Source of the DNA: a virus
IMG/VR virus record: IMGVR_UViG_3300030202_001144
Coordinates: 1-62,896 of that record
Direction: 5' to 3' (one strand)
DNA length: 62,896 nt
Shown: piece after piece, positions 10,801-20,100 of the stretch
Layout of the letters: every line of letters begins with the position of its first letter
Position numbering within the stretch: the first letter of the stretch is position 1
Position numbers and translations under genes: made by a program
The notes under the pieces: generated by a model
Databases searched by the model: none
The model's input: only the letters and a program-made list of their open reading frames with translations
Told to the model about the DNA's origin: nothing

Positions 10801-12900
10801 CCAAAAACCTGTTTGTGTTGATGCGCTAGCAGCAAGTTCTCTAACTTCATCTTCAGGTAAACCAGCTGCTCTTCCAGCCATCATAGTATCTTCATAACCT
10901 CTTACAAAACCTATAGTAGACTGTGCTATAATAGCATCCGCAACTACACTTTTAACCGGTAATGATTTTAAAAATCTTTTTGTGTTACCTAATACACCCA
11001 TACCTTTAGTGTAACCTCCTACTGCAGCTTTAAACTTACCAATACCTCTTGTTAATGCTACTTGTCCAAATAAGTCTCCAATAACTCTAGATGACTCAAA
11101 AGCTAAACCATAACCCGATGCGCTACTACCAGCAGAACCATCTCTTCTTACTCTTGAAATAATTTCAGATCTTTGCTGAGGTGTTAATAAAGCTGTTGCT
11201 TCAATTTTATTAGTAGTATCATAAATTCTATTAGTATTATCTACTAAATATTCAACACCATAATCTTCTAAAAATAATTTTCTACCTCTTTTATAACCAT
11301 ACCTTAAATTATCACCTCTTTCAAAATTGTTAATTAAAGTATTACGCCTCCAATTTTCTGCAATTTCATCAGTATATTCGCCAGGCAAACTTTCCATTGT
11401 ATACGTGGCAAGTGGAGTTGTAAAGTCATGCCAAAAACCTATCCAAGCATTACTACCTATTTTATTTAAAAACTCTCCTGTAGTTATATCACCTTTAGAT
11501 TCAATAACTTTTTGATATTCTTTTTCTATTTTTAGTTGATTTTTTTCTAATTGATTATAAACATAAGGTGTTTCTACTTTCATCCAGTCTTTTATAAAAG
11601 AAGGATTAAAGTTTCCTGGAGATATATTAAACTGTATTCCTTCAGTATCAGCATCTCTACCTGGATTATTTCTTTCCCAAATTAATTTTTGTTGTTTTAA
11701 ATCTCTAGTTATCTGCTCGTTTAAATATAAGTTTAAACCTTGTAATTTTAAAAGCTCTCTATGCTTCATTGCATTTTCACTATCATCACCTTTTATTTTA
11801 CCAAGCATTTCTTGTATGTATCTTTTATGCTGCCTGTTAACTAAAAACCCATTAAAATCTTTTATATTAAAATTAGAATCCATTTTTAAAGATTCAGCAC
11901 CAAAAAAATCTTCTACAAAACCATCGTCTTCTGAAAACTCTTCAAATATGTAAGGTTGATCTAATTTTTCTAAATCAATAACTGATGCTATTTGATCAGG
12001 AGTTCTTAAAACAAATCTATCAACTTTTCTTCTAGCTTGTCTTTTTAGTCTTTCTACATCAGTCCAATATGGCATATCATTTTGCCACATTATTTCAAAA
12101 ACTTCATGGTTTTTTAAATATCTATTTTCTTTTTCTATAAATATCTTAGATGTACCTTTTATAATATCATCATAATTGTGAACCCATGAAGTGTAACCTG
12201 GATACATCCCAAACATTAAATCTTGTTTTTCTATTAAACCTTCGTCTAAAGCTTTTTGAATACCAGGTTGTTTTAAAAATGCAGCAATATCTCTTTGTCC
12301 GTAAACTTGATCTTCAGGTTTTCCAAGTGATCCGTATCCTTCTGAATCAAACCCTGCAATTTGAAAATTATCTCTTTCAGGATCTAACCCACCTACTTTA
12401 TTATAAACTTTTTTAATTTGATTTAGTGTAGTTTCATCAAGTTTATCTCCTTCATTCCATTTTTTAGGTTTAGAAAGCTTGGTAGCATATGATCTACCTG
12501 TAGCAACGTCAAGAATTTTTATATCATCACCAAACACTGTATTACCAATATCTCCAAACATTCTATCAAATTCTTCAACATTACCAATTAAAGGCTCGGG
12601 ACCTTGTGGAATACCAAAATTAGTATGAAAATCTTCTTTAAAAAGTCTTTCAGTCATTTTGTCTAAATCAAAATCTTGATATTTAGGAACTGGCATAAAA
12701 GGATCTTCAGGAAGAATACGCATCTTACCACCTCCAAACATACTTTCATCCATTGGTTGCATACTTATTTCTTCTTCTGTAGCCTCAACTGCTTTTGCAT
12801 TTGGATTTGACGCCAACCATAAGAATTTTTCTGTCTCTGGCCAGTTTGAAACATCTACCCTTTGACCGTCAGGCAATTGATAGATAAATAATTCTTCCAT
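4900..12900 (-). CDS. Giant virion (internal/ejection) protein with HEFLH metallopeptidase motif
   Basis: A 2,666-residue protein, the largest in the window and 13% of it. The architecture resembles phage large polyvalent/internal virion proteins. The N-terminal part is acidic. A zinc-peptidase-like TAQHEFLHALINE lies at residues about 1060-1070. A long charged coiled coil follows at about 1220-1310. Near 1380-1480 there is a sigma-region-2-like helical stretch (LIAETQVELLKHIRNFN, then LNAWINAQLNNKIKEAL). The C-terminal third contains MGRLMLAFQNTPLQYGRIIK and hydrophobic helices, a pattern I associate with ejection proteins. It follows two smaller putative internal virion genes, so it is probably packaged and injected with DNA. 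Individual activities are unproven. Confidence 0.8.
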   Translation of the reverse strand: MEELFIYQLPDGQRVDVSNWPETEKFLWLASNPNAKAVEATEEEISMQPMDESMFGGGKMRILPEDPFMPVPKYQDFDLDKMTERLFKEDFHTNFGIPQGPEPLIGNVEEFDRMFGDIGNTVFGDDIKILDVATGRSYATKLSKPKKWNEGDKLDETTLNQIKKVYNKVGGLDPERDNFQIAGFDSEGYGSLGKPEDQVYGQRDIAAFLKQPGIQKALDEGLIEKQDLMFGMYPGYTSWVHNYDDIIKGTSKIFIEKENRYLKNHEVFEIMWQNDMPYWTDVERLKRQARRKVDRFVLRTPDQIASVIDLEKLDQPYIFEEFSEDDGFVEDFFGAESLKMDSNFNIKDFNGFLVNRQHKRYIQEMLGKIKGDDSENAMKHRELLKLQGLNLYLNEQITRDLKQQKLIWERNNPGRDADTEGIQFNISPGNFNPSFIKDWMKVETPYVYNQLEKNQLKIEKEYQKVIESKGDITTGEFLNKIGSNAWIGFWHDFTTPLATYTMESLPGEYTDEIAENWRRNTLINNFERGDNLRYGYKRGRKLFLEDYGVEYLVDNTNRIYDTTNKIEATALLTPQQRSEIISRVRRDGSAGSSASGYGLAFESSRVIGDLFGQVALTRGIGKFKAAVGGYTKGMGVLGNTKRFLKSLPVKSVVADAIIAQSTIGFVRGYEDTMMAGRAAGLPEDEVRELAASASTQTGFWYAITAPISPQTKAQNLLFGKPVKENIEVAVQRYMKGGWKGWSDFWKTQGQRFGTREGLKQTGKDIIRTADMIQREGWKELFQENIQQFGETTQIGADINRQAGQQIVKEDYTLQDFIHTSALSFTAGAFMPGAGTITSSANQQLREFMGWDAVDRFNSLAFMAYNESDLKSLLASQIEQGIYTQQEVDNLLGEVDQYKNTINHVPPNMSAKAASTILSDIQQLNQLENDKKKAPKGFTGYDDQIQALKDRINNTYYNELTKSQRKGIMAAARAGVAGNTIYKAFDNEQQALEYLKSTVNRYSKSLGREMTNQEFERYLKNRFLKKGSFGAMFDQDGTKYALEFKYNAGKPDASGRRMTQTAQHEFLHALINEVVKNDPEAGRLLGKALFNELAKLDLQLKDDADQSVLPSSFKRRLLGYLQRAEDVKEKVRRSVQNKAISKQEGDRLIDESLSNSWEEALTLYSEAIGDPDINLSYDEDAIQKIRNSWRRAMQFVGARDIDLGSGKDVFNMLRDYNKSVKSGMLKYNRAFKKLGEKQGLTKEEKKGLQQEEKELETTTKEKLKKKKIRQQEQADRFKKVAETIVEKNRKRAQRRAAVTAAATAATTDEEESQLADEIDTKFSLKVTKRLNPEEFKDNINDYYSPEVFSTQTGIDSVVYDILQDYADVIGYKIQTQYSNLPNILIEDLIAETQVELLKHIRNFNKEFLKLREQFKDGLAAKGMSQAEISKRLEAQDKKGYKNKKGETITENNDLNAWINAQLNNKIKEALKKPGITTQKFTGEIDERTTSEIDESTAEEQKIKFDEDQDQLIELLSDPVFSFVDVDGNDITIETIPLGDRIISLETLDDPDTTINKRIAAEEDPEVKKQLEQQKRDLKRGLELEAIQGRTKAENDELQKLRSFEAFDLGSGSIVKTYEALRVNQNPVEMIIKQVENEILRSPNIETLQFYNFQKLLQDKLYPLVRTITFKKGSDLDKFMYDNWKLLLDVINNPVDPITGESTYSAKMMPEVLKEFNDEGQRIKKKKVTRALFLQTYYGKAKATEIINKYSKSPAAELKQLGPVEITEKTGREIGLTGVFDRRTSLIRLITNVAVLQQARKSLRNQSFLNQIGNKNPNLYNELKNDNIMDAVLNDMASGKSSSVRFSINNDLSPFFKGRTALQQILMSEVMAKAKINTQVKSKRSEVKNSRKFFVPNLGKMKDQTVAFYLIDKFSKGYNNFEFRNIENSQGKLTKQLLEEGDVKFSSDFNYDEYSTDLNKGLNQIVAENENISPKKQFDNVEARAKGKKGKYRNTWWMGPADQDYKGLLWMLARASGAKGDQQIDWLYENLLDPYEMGNLNLRKARISLLNSWMTLLNKYPGIKGRLEEKVPGYGEFTYGDAVRIYLWNKGRMKIPGLSKKNEFELSNIIRKDKTLRTFAGEVSLLSKQPNGYIEPEADWSYSTLMIDISKKLVNIDRKKYLAPWIQKVDLVFTPEMYNKLEAVYGKPYREALENMIYSMKTGKNQNKGEQDKATSGFMGWLNGSVGVTMFLNARSAMLQLISTINYINTSDNNVLKFGVAMANVPQMSKDFLYLWNSDYMKDRRQGMLTSLQEQEIQDIIRNTKEKDFKTVINNLISWTLKKGFILTRIFDSIAISAGGATFYRNRIGTYLNEGFSKAEAEEKAYFDWFKLTEEAQQSGDPSKISMNQASQMGRLMLAFQNTPLQYGRIIKRGAVDLIKRRGTGLKDPSQFKIGKGDFNNASKVLYYSTLQYAVFAFIQNALFAKFFDEEEQEWPSGKYDKQESRFWNGWLDSMLRGAGLPGAYLAWAKNIGLKGYQLYNDPKNMYKSGEFALALTDGLTPIAIKARKIFQAYNTLVWNKKENDWLVEQHGLFSLKNPYMIQSAAAVIEGFTNIPTSRIYNKLTNVSNAFNQEYSYFLRLMFLLGYSTWNLGLEDGSSGRRGRASELDFGPNIEFDNDLRFAPKIKF

Positions 12901-12908
12901 ATTTAATT

Positions 12909-14738
12909 TTAATTTGAAGGATAATCTCTTTTAAACTGTTTTTTATAAGCAGCTTTCATTCTAGCAATATATTCCTCCATAGTTTCGTAATTGTCTTTTG
13001 TTCTTGCTACACCTTCAGCAGGAATTATTTGCGGGTTATCAACTCTCCAATCAGCAGCCCATGCCAATGCTCTAAGCGAGCTTAAGTTTTCCATTTTCTT
13101 TCTTTCAGCAGAAGACAAATTGTTTAATACATATTCAAATCTATCTTGAGCTTTTGATAAATCATAATCACCTATACCAACTACACGTCCATTTTTAACT
13201 TCAAACAACTCACCCTTCATATCCATTTTATTAAATGCTTTTCTAGGATCTTGTTTTTTAAGATCGTAATAGTCTTTATTAGTAGGAGCATTAGTTTTAA
13301 GCTCAGCAGCTGGAGCAGAGTTTAACCATACATCATAAACCTCGTCTTTACTAAATAATTCTTTATTAGTTAGTTTTTTCATAACAGAAGCTATAGCTGA
13401 ACTAGGTTGTTTACTATTAAGTGTTATGACTTCTTGCAACGTATTTACTCTATAATCTAGAGGTCCTTCAGGTCCGGATGAAACACTTGGTTTAGTAATA
13501 TTTTTATTAGTCTGCATAAATATATTACCATTTTCGTCTTTAGTAATACCATCGTAACTAGTTAAATTTTCTAATACTGTATTAAATAAAGCTTCTTCCA
13601 TAGTAGCATTATCTGGTAATAAATTTTGATAAGAGTTTTCAAAACCTTTATTTAAATTTTTTAAATCAATGTTCCAAAAATTAGCTAATTGCTGTGGACC
13701 TGTAGAAACAACACCACCAATTTTTTGCTTTATTAAACCTATCATATCTTTTCTTAACAGATCAATATTTAACTGTTTGTTAACAGCTGTGGAAACATAA
13801 CCGTCATTTAAGTTAGTTGTTGTTACAGCTTCACCACTCCAGTATTTATCAGATAATACACCTCTATCATTTAAAATACCTAAACCATCACCTTCTGGTG
13901 TTTTAGTACTAGGATATAATTTTTTAATAGTTTCATTAACTACTTGAGGTACTGTTGAAACAAAACCAAAATCTTTACCTTCTCCAGTTCTAGCATTAAA
14001 AGCTCTAGCACTCATAATTTTTTCTCTATAAGCACCTTGTACCATTTTACCATCTACTAAATCATGTTCATAGCCAGAAACTTTTATCATTATATCGTTG
14101 TTAGCTTCATCATATAACATTTCAAATCTAGCATCGTCATAAACACCACCTAATGCATTTACAAAATATTGATTATTGGCTATTTCATTTTCATCATTAC
14201 CTATGATGGTTATAGCTGAACCAATAGTTGGAGCTTTTTCTTTCCAATAAGAACCTAAAGCACCAAAATTAGTTGTAGTTTGTTTTGTTAAAGTCAACAA
14301 GTCATAATAATCATTAATAGCTTTTTGTGCAGACTTTCTAGCTTCTTTATCTCCAAATTGAGTTTTTAAATAAACTTGTGCTTGAGTTGCAATATCAAGT
14401 CTTTTTTGTAATGTAGCTTGTAATTGATCATCTATGGCTGAAGTTTGAGGCATAGTGTTCATATTACTCATCTGCTCTAAGTTCCAAAGATCAGCATTTG
14501 TTTGAACCTGCTGCATCCTGTTTATTACTTGTTGCTGTTCTTGTCTTTTTCTTTCTTCTTCTTGTCGTCTAGCTTCTTCTTGTTGCTGAGTTAGTTTTTG
14601 ACCTCCTTGTAGTACATTTACCATTGCAGCTCCTGGAGCTACAGATCTACCTCTTCTTGGTTGAGAATATTGACCGTAGTTTACGTTAGGTAAACTAACT
14701 CCTGGTAAGGGATAACTTGATGATTGTTTTGTAGCCAT
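12909..14738 (-). CDS. Putative internal virion protein
   Basis: A 609-residue protein. The N-terminus is Pro/Gln/Arg-rich, followed by a Gln/Glu/Arg coiled coil (residues about 50-80) and then a mixed alpha/beta region (MLYDEANNDIMIKVSGYEHDLVDGK). There is no enzyme signature. Its place between the coiled-coil gene at 14740 and the giant protein at 4900 matches the block of three or four internal core/ejection proteins of short-tailed phages. Assignment rests on position and composition. Confidence 0.7.
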   Translation of the reverse strand: MATKQSSSYPLPGVSLPNVNYGQYSQPRRGRSVAPGAAMVNVLQGGQKLTQQQEEARRQEEERKRQEQQQVINRMQQVQTNADLWNLEQMSNMNTMPQTSAIDDQLQATLQKRLDIATQAQVYLKTQFGDKEARKSAQKAINDYYDLLTLTKQTTTNFGALGSYWKEKAPTIGSAITIIGNDENEIANNQYFVNALGGVYDDARFEMLYDEANNDIMIKVSGYEHDLVDGKMVQGAYREKIMSARAFNARTGEGKDFGFVSTVPQVVNETIKKLYPSTKTPEGDGLGILNDRGVLSDKYWSGEAVTTTNLNDGYVSTAVNKQLNIDLLRKDMIGLIKQKIGGVVSTGPQQLANFWNIDLKNLNKGFENSYQNLLPDNATMEEALFNTVLENLTSYDGITKDENGNIFMQTNKNITKPSVSSGPEGPLDYRVNTLQEVITLNSKQPSSAIASVMKKLTNKELFSKDEVYDVWLNSAPAAELKTNAPTNKDYYDLKKQDPRKAFNKMDMKGELFEVKNGRVVGIGDYDLSKAQDRFEYVLNNLSSAERKKMENLSSLRALAWAADWRVDNPQIIPAEGVARTKDNYETMEEYIARMKAAYKKQFKRDYPSN

Positions 14739-14739
14739 T

Positions 14740-15411
14740 TTAACTTCCTATTAATTTACCAATTCCGCCAACTACTTGACCAACTGAATTATACATATTT
14801 GCTTCAGCAGCAGCTTCAGCTGCACGCATATCTCTTAGATCTTGGTTAGCATTGTCTAACATACCAGCAGTTCTATTCAACTCTGCAACTTGTCTTTGTT
14901 CCTCTACATTAAACATAAATTGTTTACCCATTACATCTGCCGACTGTAATCTTTGTTGCTCTTGCATCCTCATGTTATTTAATCTTTCTTCACCTTGAGC
15001 ATATAGTTTTTGATTTTGAGCTTCTTGTAATTGTATGCTAGCAGAAACTTGTTTTTTACTTTGTAATGCAGCTTGAGCTAAAGCTGTAGCACCACCAGCA
15101 CTAGCACCTGTTGCTCTTAAAGTGTCTAATGTATTTGCTAAAGATATATCAGCTTGTTCTGCTTGAAATTTAGCTGCTTCTGTTGCTACACCTAAATTAG
15201 CATATGTATTAGTTAACTCACCACTAGTATCCGATATATTTTCATAAGGATTTATAATAGGCTGTCTAGTATTTTCTAGTGTAGTTAGTTCACCTTTAAG
15301 ACGTTGTGTTTCAAGCTCCGCTCTTTTTCTATCATCTCTCGCTCTTCTTTGTGCGGCTCCTGCTCCAAGTATACCAACTGCTCCGCTGATTACTCCTGAT
15401 GCTGCTCCCAT
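14740..15411 (-). CDS. Putative internal virion/ejection protein (coiled coil with glycine-rich ends)
   Basis: A 223-residue protein with a Gly/Ala-rich hydrophobic N-terminus (MGAASGVISGAVGILGAGAA), a long Ala/Gln/Glu-rich helical body, and a C-terminal VGQVVGGIGKLIGS segment. This pattern, small hydrophobic glycine-zipper ends with a coiled-coil core, is common to small internal core proteins of podoviruses that insert in the cell envelope during DNA entry. It starts the row of internal virion genes downstream of the nozzle genes. Confidence 0.72.
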   Translation of the reverse strand: MGAASGVISGAVGILGAGAAQRRARDDRKRAELETQRLKGELTTLENTRQPIINPYENISDTSGELTNTYANLGVATEAAKFQAEQADISLANTLDTLRATGASAGGATALAQAALQSKKQVSASIQLQEAQNQKLYAQGEERLNNMRMQEQQRLQSADVMGKQFMFNVEEQRQVAELNRTAGMLDNANQDLRDMRAAEAAAEANMYNSVGQVVGGIGKLIGS

Positions 15412-15413
15412 AT

Positions 15414-15803
15414 TTATGAATATTTATATATTATATCGTGTTTTTTATCTAACACTTTGTATTTTAGTTTTTTTACTTTGTCTACTATGTTTTTATTAGA
15501 TGTTGTTGCCCATACAAATTTACAACCTTTTTTTAAAGCTTTATTAACCATGTGATCAATAAGTGCTGTAATTAAATCGTTTCTATTTTTTTCTCTATAA
15601 TTAATATTAGATATAACAAAATCAACATAAGCTATTTTAGCATTAGTATAATACAAATAACCTGCTGCTACTTTTATATTATTATAGATTACAACATAAC
15701 CTTTTTTAGGTAGACATTCTATATCTGGAGTTTTTAAACCCCAGTCGTTCCACCAATTAAGAATATTTTTTTCTTTATTAGTTTTAAATTTTTTTATTAG
15801 CAT
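15414..15803 (-). CDS. GNAT-like acetyltransferase-fold protein
   Basis: A 129-residue protein with the strand/helix pattern of a short GNAT fold: LPKKGYVVIYNNIKVAAGYLYYT, VDFVISNINYR, a helix with ALIDHMVNKALKKG, then FVWATTSNKNIVDKVKKLKYKVLDKK. Similar small GNAT-like genes occur inside tail/internal-virion clusters of marine podoviruses. The acetyl-CoA P-loop (Q/RxxGxG/A) is not clear, so it may be a non-catalytic member. The target is unknown. Confidence 0.62.
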   Translation of the reverse strand: MLIKKFKTNKEKNILNWWNDWGLKTPDIECLPKKGYVVIYNNIKVAAGYLYYTNAKIAYVDFVISNINYREKNRNDLITALIDHMVNKALKKGCKFVWATTSNKNIVDKVKKLKYKVLDKKHDIIYKYS

Positions 15804-15808
15804 TTAAT

Positions 15809-17146
15809 TTAATATGATGATTGCTTGTATTCTGTAGATACAGCAAATAATTCGTTTGTTTGACTAGATCCTGCTGAGTTAGTGGCTTTAAATGTAGCTA
15901 CTGCAAAAAATCCTTTTACACCTGATATATCAGCTCCAAAAATAATTTCACCAGGATTTGATGGACTAGTATTGATTAAGTTAGCAAAGTATTTATTTTC
16001 TTTTGCTTTAAAAGTGTTTGCTAATAAATCTTTTTCCATGTTAAGCAATGACGTAGGCACTTGATAAACATCTATAGGGTGAGCTGTATCTGACGTATCA
16101 TTTAAAAATGTTTGAAAAGTTTCTAGTTGCCAATTACCATCTCCTTCATAATTAATAGTTTGAAAACTTTTACTCATAGATGGTTGAGCATTAAAAATAG
16201 TAGTTACAGTTGAATCGTGTTTTTCTTCATAAAACTGAGCTCTATTTACATTTTCAGAATAATGTTGATAAAGATCTCCTGTTAAATTAAAAGTATAAAA
16301 CCTATTATCTACGCTAAACATTTGAGCAGGAACAAAATCAAAAAAGCTTGTCCAGCCTCTAACTTTTTCATCAAACCCTAAAGTAAAAGCTCTAGATCCA
16401 TCACTTTTACCAATAGTAGGTTGTATTGATAAAACATATTGTTTACTATGAATATCCCAACCACCTACTAATTTACCTAAGCTACCTAAGTTGCTTAAAC
16501 TTAATTGATCTCTAAAATAATCAAACATACCATAACTAGATATTTCTGTTAAACCATCTTGAGATAATCTCATTACAGCACTTTTATTAGCGTCTGTAAA
16601 ATATTTTCTATAACCATAAACAGCAAATGATTCAGGATTTGTTGCAATACCATATTCACCAGCATAAGGTTGTATTTGTCCAATTACTAAATTAGTGCTT
16701 GTTGTTATAGGTTGACCTTCAGCCGTATATATAGCGTCTTTATCAATTAAAGCTCTATTAACTTTATATTCTTGAAATATATTTAAATTAGTATCTTCAG
16801 CATATAATAGTTGTATTGTACCTTTTGCTGGATCTACTGTTCTTGTTATGTCATTAGCAACTGAAAACTGATTAGTTTCATTTACATCTGTTCTTGAATT
16901 AAAAACACCAGAGTATATTATAGTATTACCAAACTGCTCTTGATATTTATTTTCTGTAGCTAAATAAGCTCTTGGTGCAATACCAGAAAACTTACCATTA
17001 AAATCACCTTTTATTCTAGACTCTTCAACATACCAATCATATTGAGCATTTGTTCTATCCATAGTACCAGTTGCAGAGTTCCAAGTTTGGTTTATCTTCT
17101 TTAAAATATAGGTATTATAGTATTTTATTTGTAATGTAGTTGCCAT
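15809..17146 (-). CDS. Tail nozzle/stabilisation protein, second subunit
   Basis: A 445-residue beta-rich protein. Stretches such as QFGNTIIYSGVFNSRT, NETNQFSVANDITRTVDP, LYAEDTNLNIFQEYKV and NPESFAVYGYRKYFTDANK are of the type I recognise in the C-terminal part of podovirus and crAss-like tail stabilisation (nozzle/muzzle) proteins. Here this part is a separate ORF downstream of the 1,580-aa nozzle protein, so the function seems split over two genes. There is no frameshift signature in the 32-bp gap. Confidence 0.75.
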   Translation of the reverse strand: MATTLQIKYYNTYILKKINQTWNSATGTMDRTNAQYDWYVEESRIKGDFNGKFSGIAPRAYLATENKYQEQFGNTIIYSGVFNSRTDVNETNQFSVANDITRTVDPAKGTIQLLYAEDTNLNIFQEYKVNRALIDKDAIYTAEGQPITTSTNLVIGQIQPYAGEYGIATNPESFAVYGYRKYFTDANKSAVMRLSQDGLTEISSYGMFDYFRDQLSLSNLGSLGKLVGGWDIHSKQYVLSIQPTIGKSDGSRAFTLGFDEKVRGWTSFFDFVPAQMFSVDNRFYTFNLTGDLYQHYSENVNRAQFYEEKHDSTVTTIFNAQPSMSKSFQTINYEGDGNWQLETFQTFLNDTSDTAHPIDVYQVPTSLLNMEKDLLANTFKAKENKYFANLINTSPSNPGEIIFGADISGVKGFFAVATFKATNSAGSSQTNELFAVSTEYKQSSY

Positions 17147-17178
17147 GTTTTATAATCACTTATTTATTTAATATTTTA

Positions 17179-20100
17179 CTATGATGGCCAGCCAGTTGTC
17201 TTGTACCACGATGTAGTGTGGAAAGGTGGACTAGTATTACTAACAGCTTGAATATTTTGAGGACTTGGTGGTGGAACTTGCAATACAGTGTCATACACTA
17301 AAGATAATCTTGCATTAGCACCACAAGTACTTAAGCTTGTCCATGTTATCTTATTATTTATCCAAGTACATTCACTGTAATCAAATGGACCATCACCAAC
17401 GTTTCCAGAATCACCTGGAACCACCGAATTGTTTTGTTGCAACTGTGTAGGATTAAAAGCACTTAATTGACCTATAACATGATATTGTACACCTGCTGTA
17501 CTGTGATTAATTGCTACTGGACCAGTGAAAGCTCTGTTTCCATCACCTTTAGCAGGAGCATCCATTCCAGTAGTATCTTGTGTATTATAACCACCAAAAC
17601 TAGCATTTAAAATAAACGTTGTACTAGTTTGACTATATGTTTTAGCGTATATATAAACATCATTACTAGTCCAGTTAGCAATTTCACCAACCCATGTTGG
17701 AAGAACAGGAGTTGAAGTAGCTGTTGGACACGTAGCCGCCATACCAGTACCGGTTGGTGGAGTTTGCCAGTGATTAAGAGGATTTATATAAAACGGACTT
17801 GAAGGAACTGTAGAAGCAGTATAAGAACTTGCAACAACATTGCTATAAGTTGTAGCTGTAGGCGTAAACTGTATAGCTAGTATACTTGAAGCCCCTGTTC
17901 CATTTTGATCAGTAAGTTGAATAGTAACTTCATGTAGATTAGGTGCAAAGAAATCACCTTGTAAAGTTCCTGGTTGTCCACTTACATTTGTTTTTCTTTC
18001 TAACCATATACCATAAAAATTATCTGGACTATTACCAGTACAAGTTGTTTGGTTTTCTTGACCTTGAGCTTTTATAAAATAATAAGTTGCTATGTCAGTA
18101 GAAGATGTAGGAGCTGTTGTATTAGTTCCTGTTATATAACTATACCATACTCCTGAACCATTCTGCCATCTTGCAGATTGTATAGTCCACTGCAGATCTC
18201 TCGTTCTGTCACATGTATTACAACTACCATTAAATCCTTTTACTAAACCTATACCATTAAACGCATTACCTGTAGCTTTTAATATTGTTGATTGAGTTGG
18301 GCCTGGTTGAGGATTAGTAACTAAATCTATAACTGGTAAATCATTTAATAAAGTTCTTACAAATGTTTGATTTGAAACAGTTCCATCTGCTTGTGTAAAT
18401 TGTATATTAAATTGATATTTTTCTAAAAATTCAAAGTTTAATAAAGCAGCATGAGGTTCTACTAATTGTATTTTCCAAGATCCTCCACCTGCAGCTACAA
18501 TTTGAAACTCACTATTTCTATTAACACTAGTATCTATTTGATCACTTAAATCAAAAGAATAAACAGATGATAAAATAGCTGTACTTGTAACATCATTACC
18601 TTGAGGAGTTAATGCAAAAAACGGAGTGGTTAAATCAGCTCCTGCACAATCACCTTCGTTATGTAACCAAGTAAAAGTACTTAAGCCAATTATTGCAGTA
18701 CCAGAACTTACAATAGCTGTATTAATGTCTGATATTAAACCACTTGTTGATGTTTCGTAAAATAAATCTAAATTAGAAACAGTAGGTGAAGTTTCATAAA
18801 CCGACAAAGACATTGAGTCTGGATATTCCGCGCCACCAGCTTGAGTATTAAAAGTAGCTTGTTGTACTCCAATAGCTTTTTGTACATTTACTTTAGCTAT
18901 AAAAGGTTTTGATTCTACATCAAATATAGCGTTATTATTTATTTCACCGTTAGTAGTAGGTGCATCATCAAAAGCTACACCAGGAAAAACATCTTTAATA
19001 GCACCTATTAATTCAACTGAATCAGGCGTTGTATTAGGGCCGTATTGTTGATTGTTACCAGCAGCCAAAACAGAATTATTAGTTACTCTACCAAACCAAG
19101 TTAATTCACTATTAAACTGAACATCTTGATTACTTATCTCTTTTAATTGTCTAGGTACTTTATTTATATTGTCATGTATTAGTGTTACAAAAGCAGTACT
19201 ACCTATTTCTGTTGTATTACCTTGTATTGGATAACCACTAACTATTCCAGGTAAATATACATTGTAAAACTCTTGTTGTTGTTGTTTTACTACTACTCTA
19301 TATGAATAAAAACCATTTACATTTATATCAAATGTATAATTGTTTACAGTAAGAAAAGTTTTAGGTTCTGTTCTAGTGCTAGGATTACTACTAGGATCAG
19401 TGTCGCCTTGGAACATATATGCATCATCTATTTCTTCATTTGTAAAAAATAAATACCTATCAGCTGAGCCTTGCTGATTAAATGATTCAACTTCAACATA
19501 GTCTTGATATTTACCTCTTAAGTATTTACCAGCACCAAACAACTCAGTAGTAGCTGTAACAGTAAGTCCAAAGTTTTCTATTTGGTATCTATATTGAGAA
19601 TTATATAATACTCTTCCTCTTAATTTATAATTAGAAGCAGCAGGTGCACCAGAACTAAATGTAACAACTATTTCATCATTACCACTATCAGTAACAGCAT
19701 ATGTGTTAGAAGCAACTTCTACCCAGCCTTTTCCTTCATTCAACCATAAAGTAAATAAAGTAGTAGCATTTAAATCTTGATAAGATAAATTAAGAAATGT
19801 ATAAGCAGCTTGATTAGCTACTGTATTAAGCTCTTGTGTGCTCCAATTAAAAAAAGCTGGAAAAGGACTAGACATTGGTCCTTCTACAGTATACAAACTA
19901 GGTTGTGCATATAAACCACTAGTGTCACCATTAATATTTATAATAGAGTCAAATCTTATATTTAAATTTTCTCCTGTCCAACCTTGAACCTGTGATGCGT
20001 TTTCAACAGGTCTATAAGTTGTAAAATAATTTGATCCTTCAGTTGGTTCACCACCTGCAATTAACACATTATCTTTTGAAGATAATATTACATCAGTTTG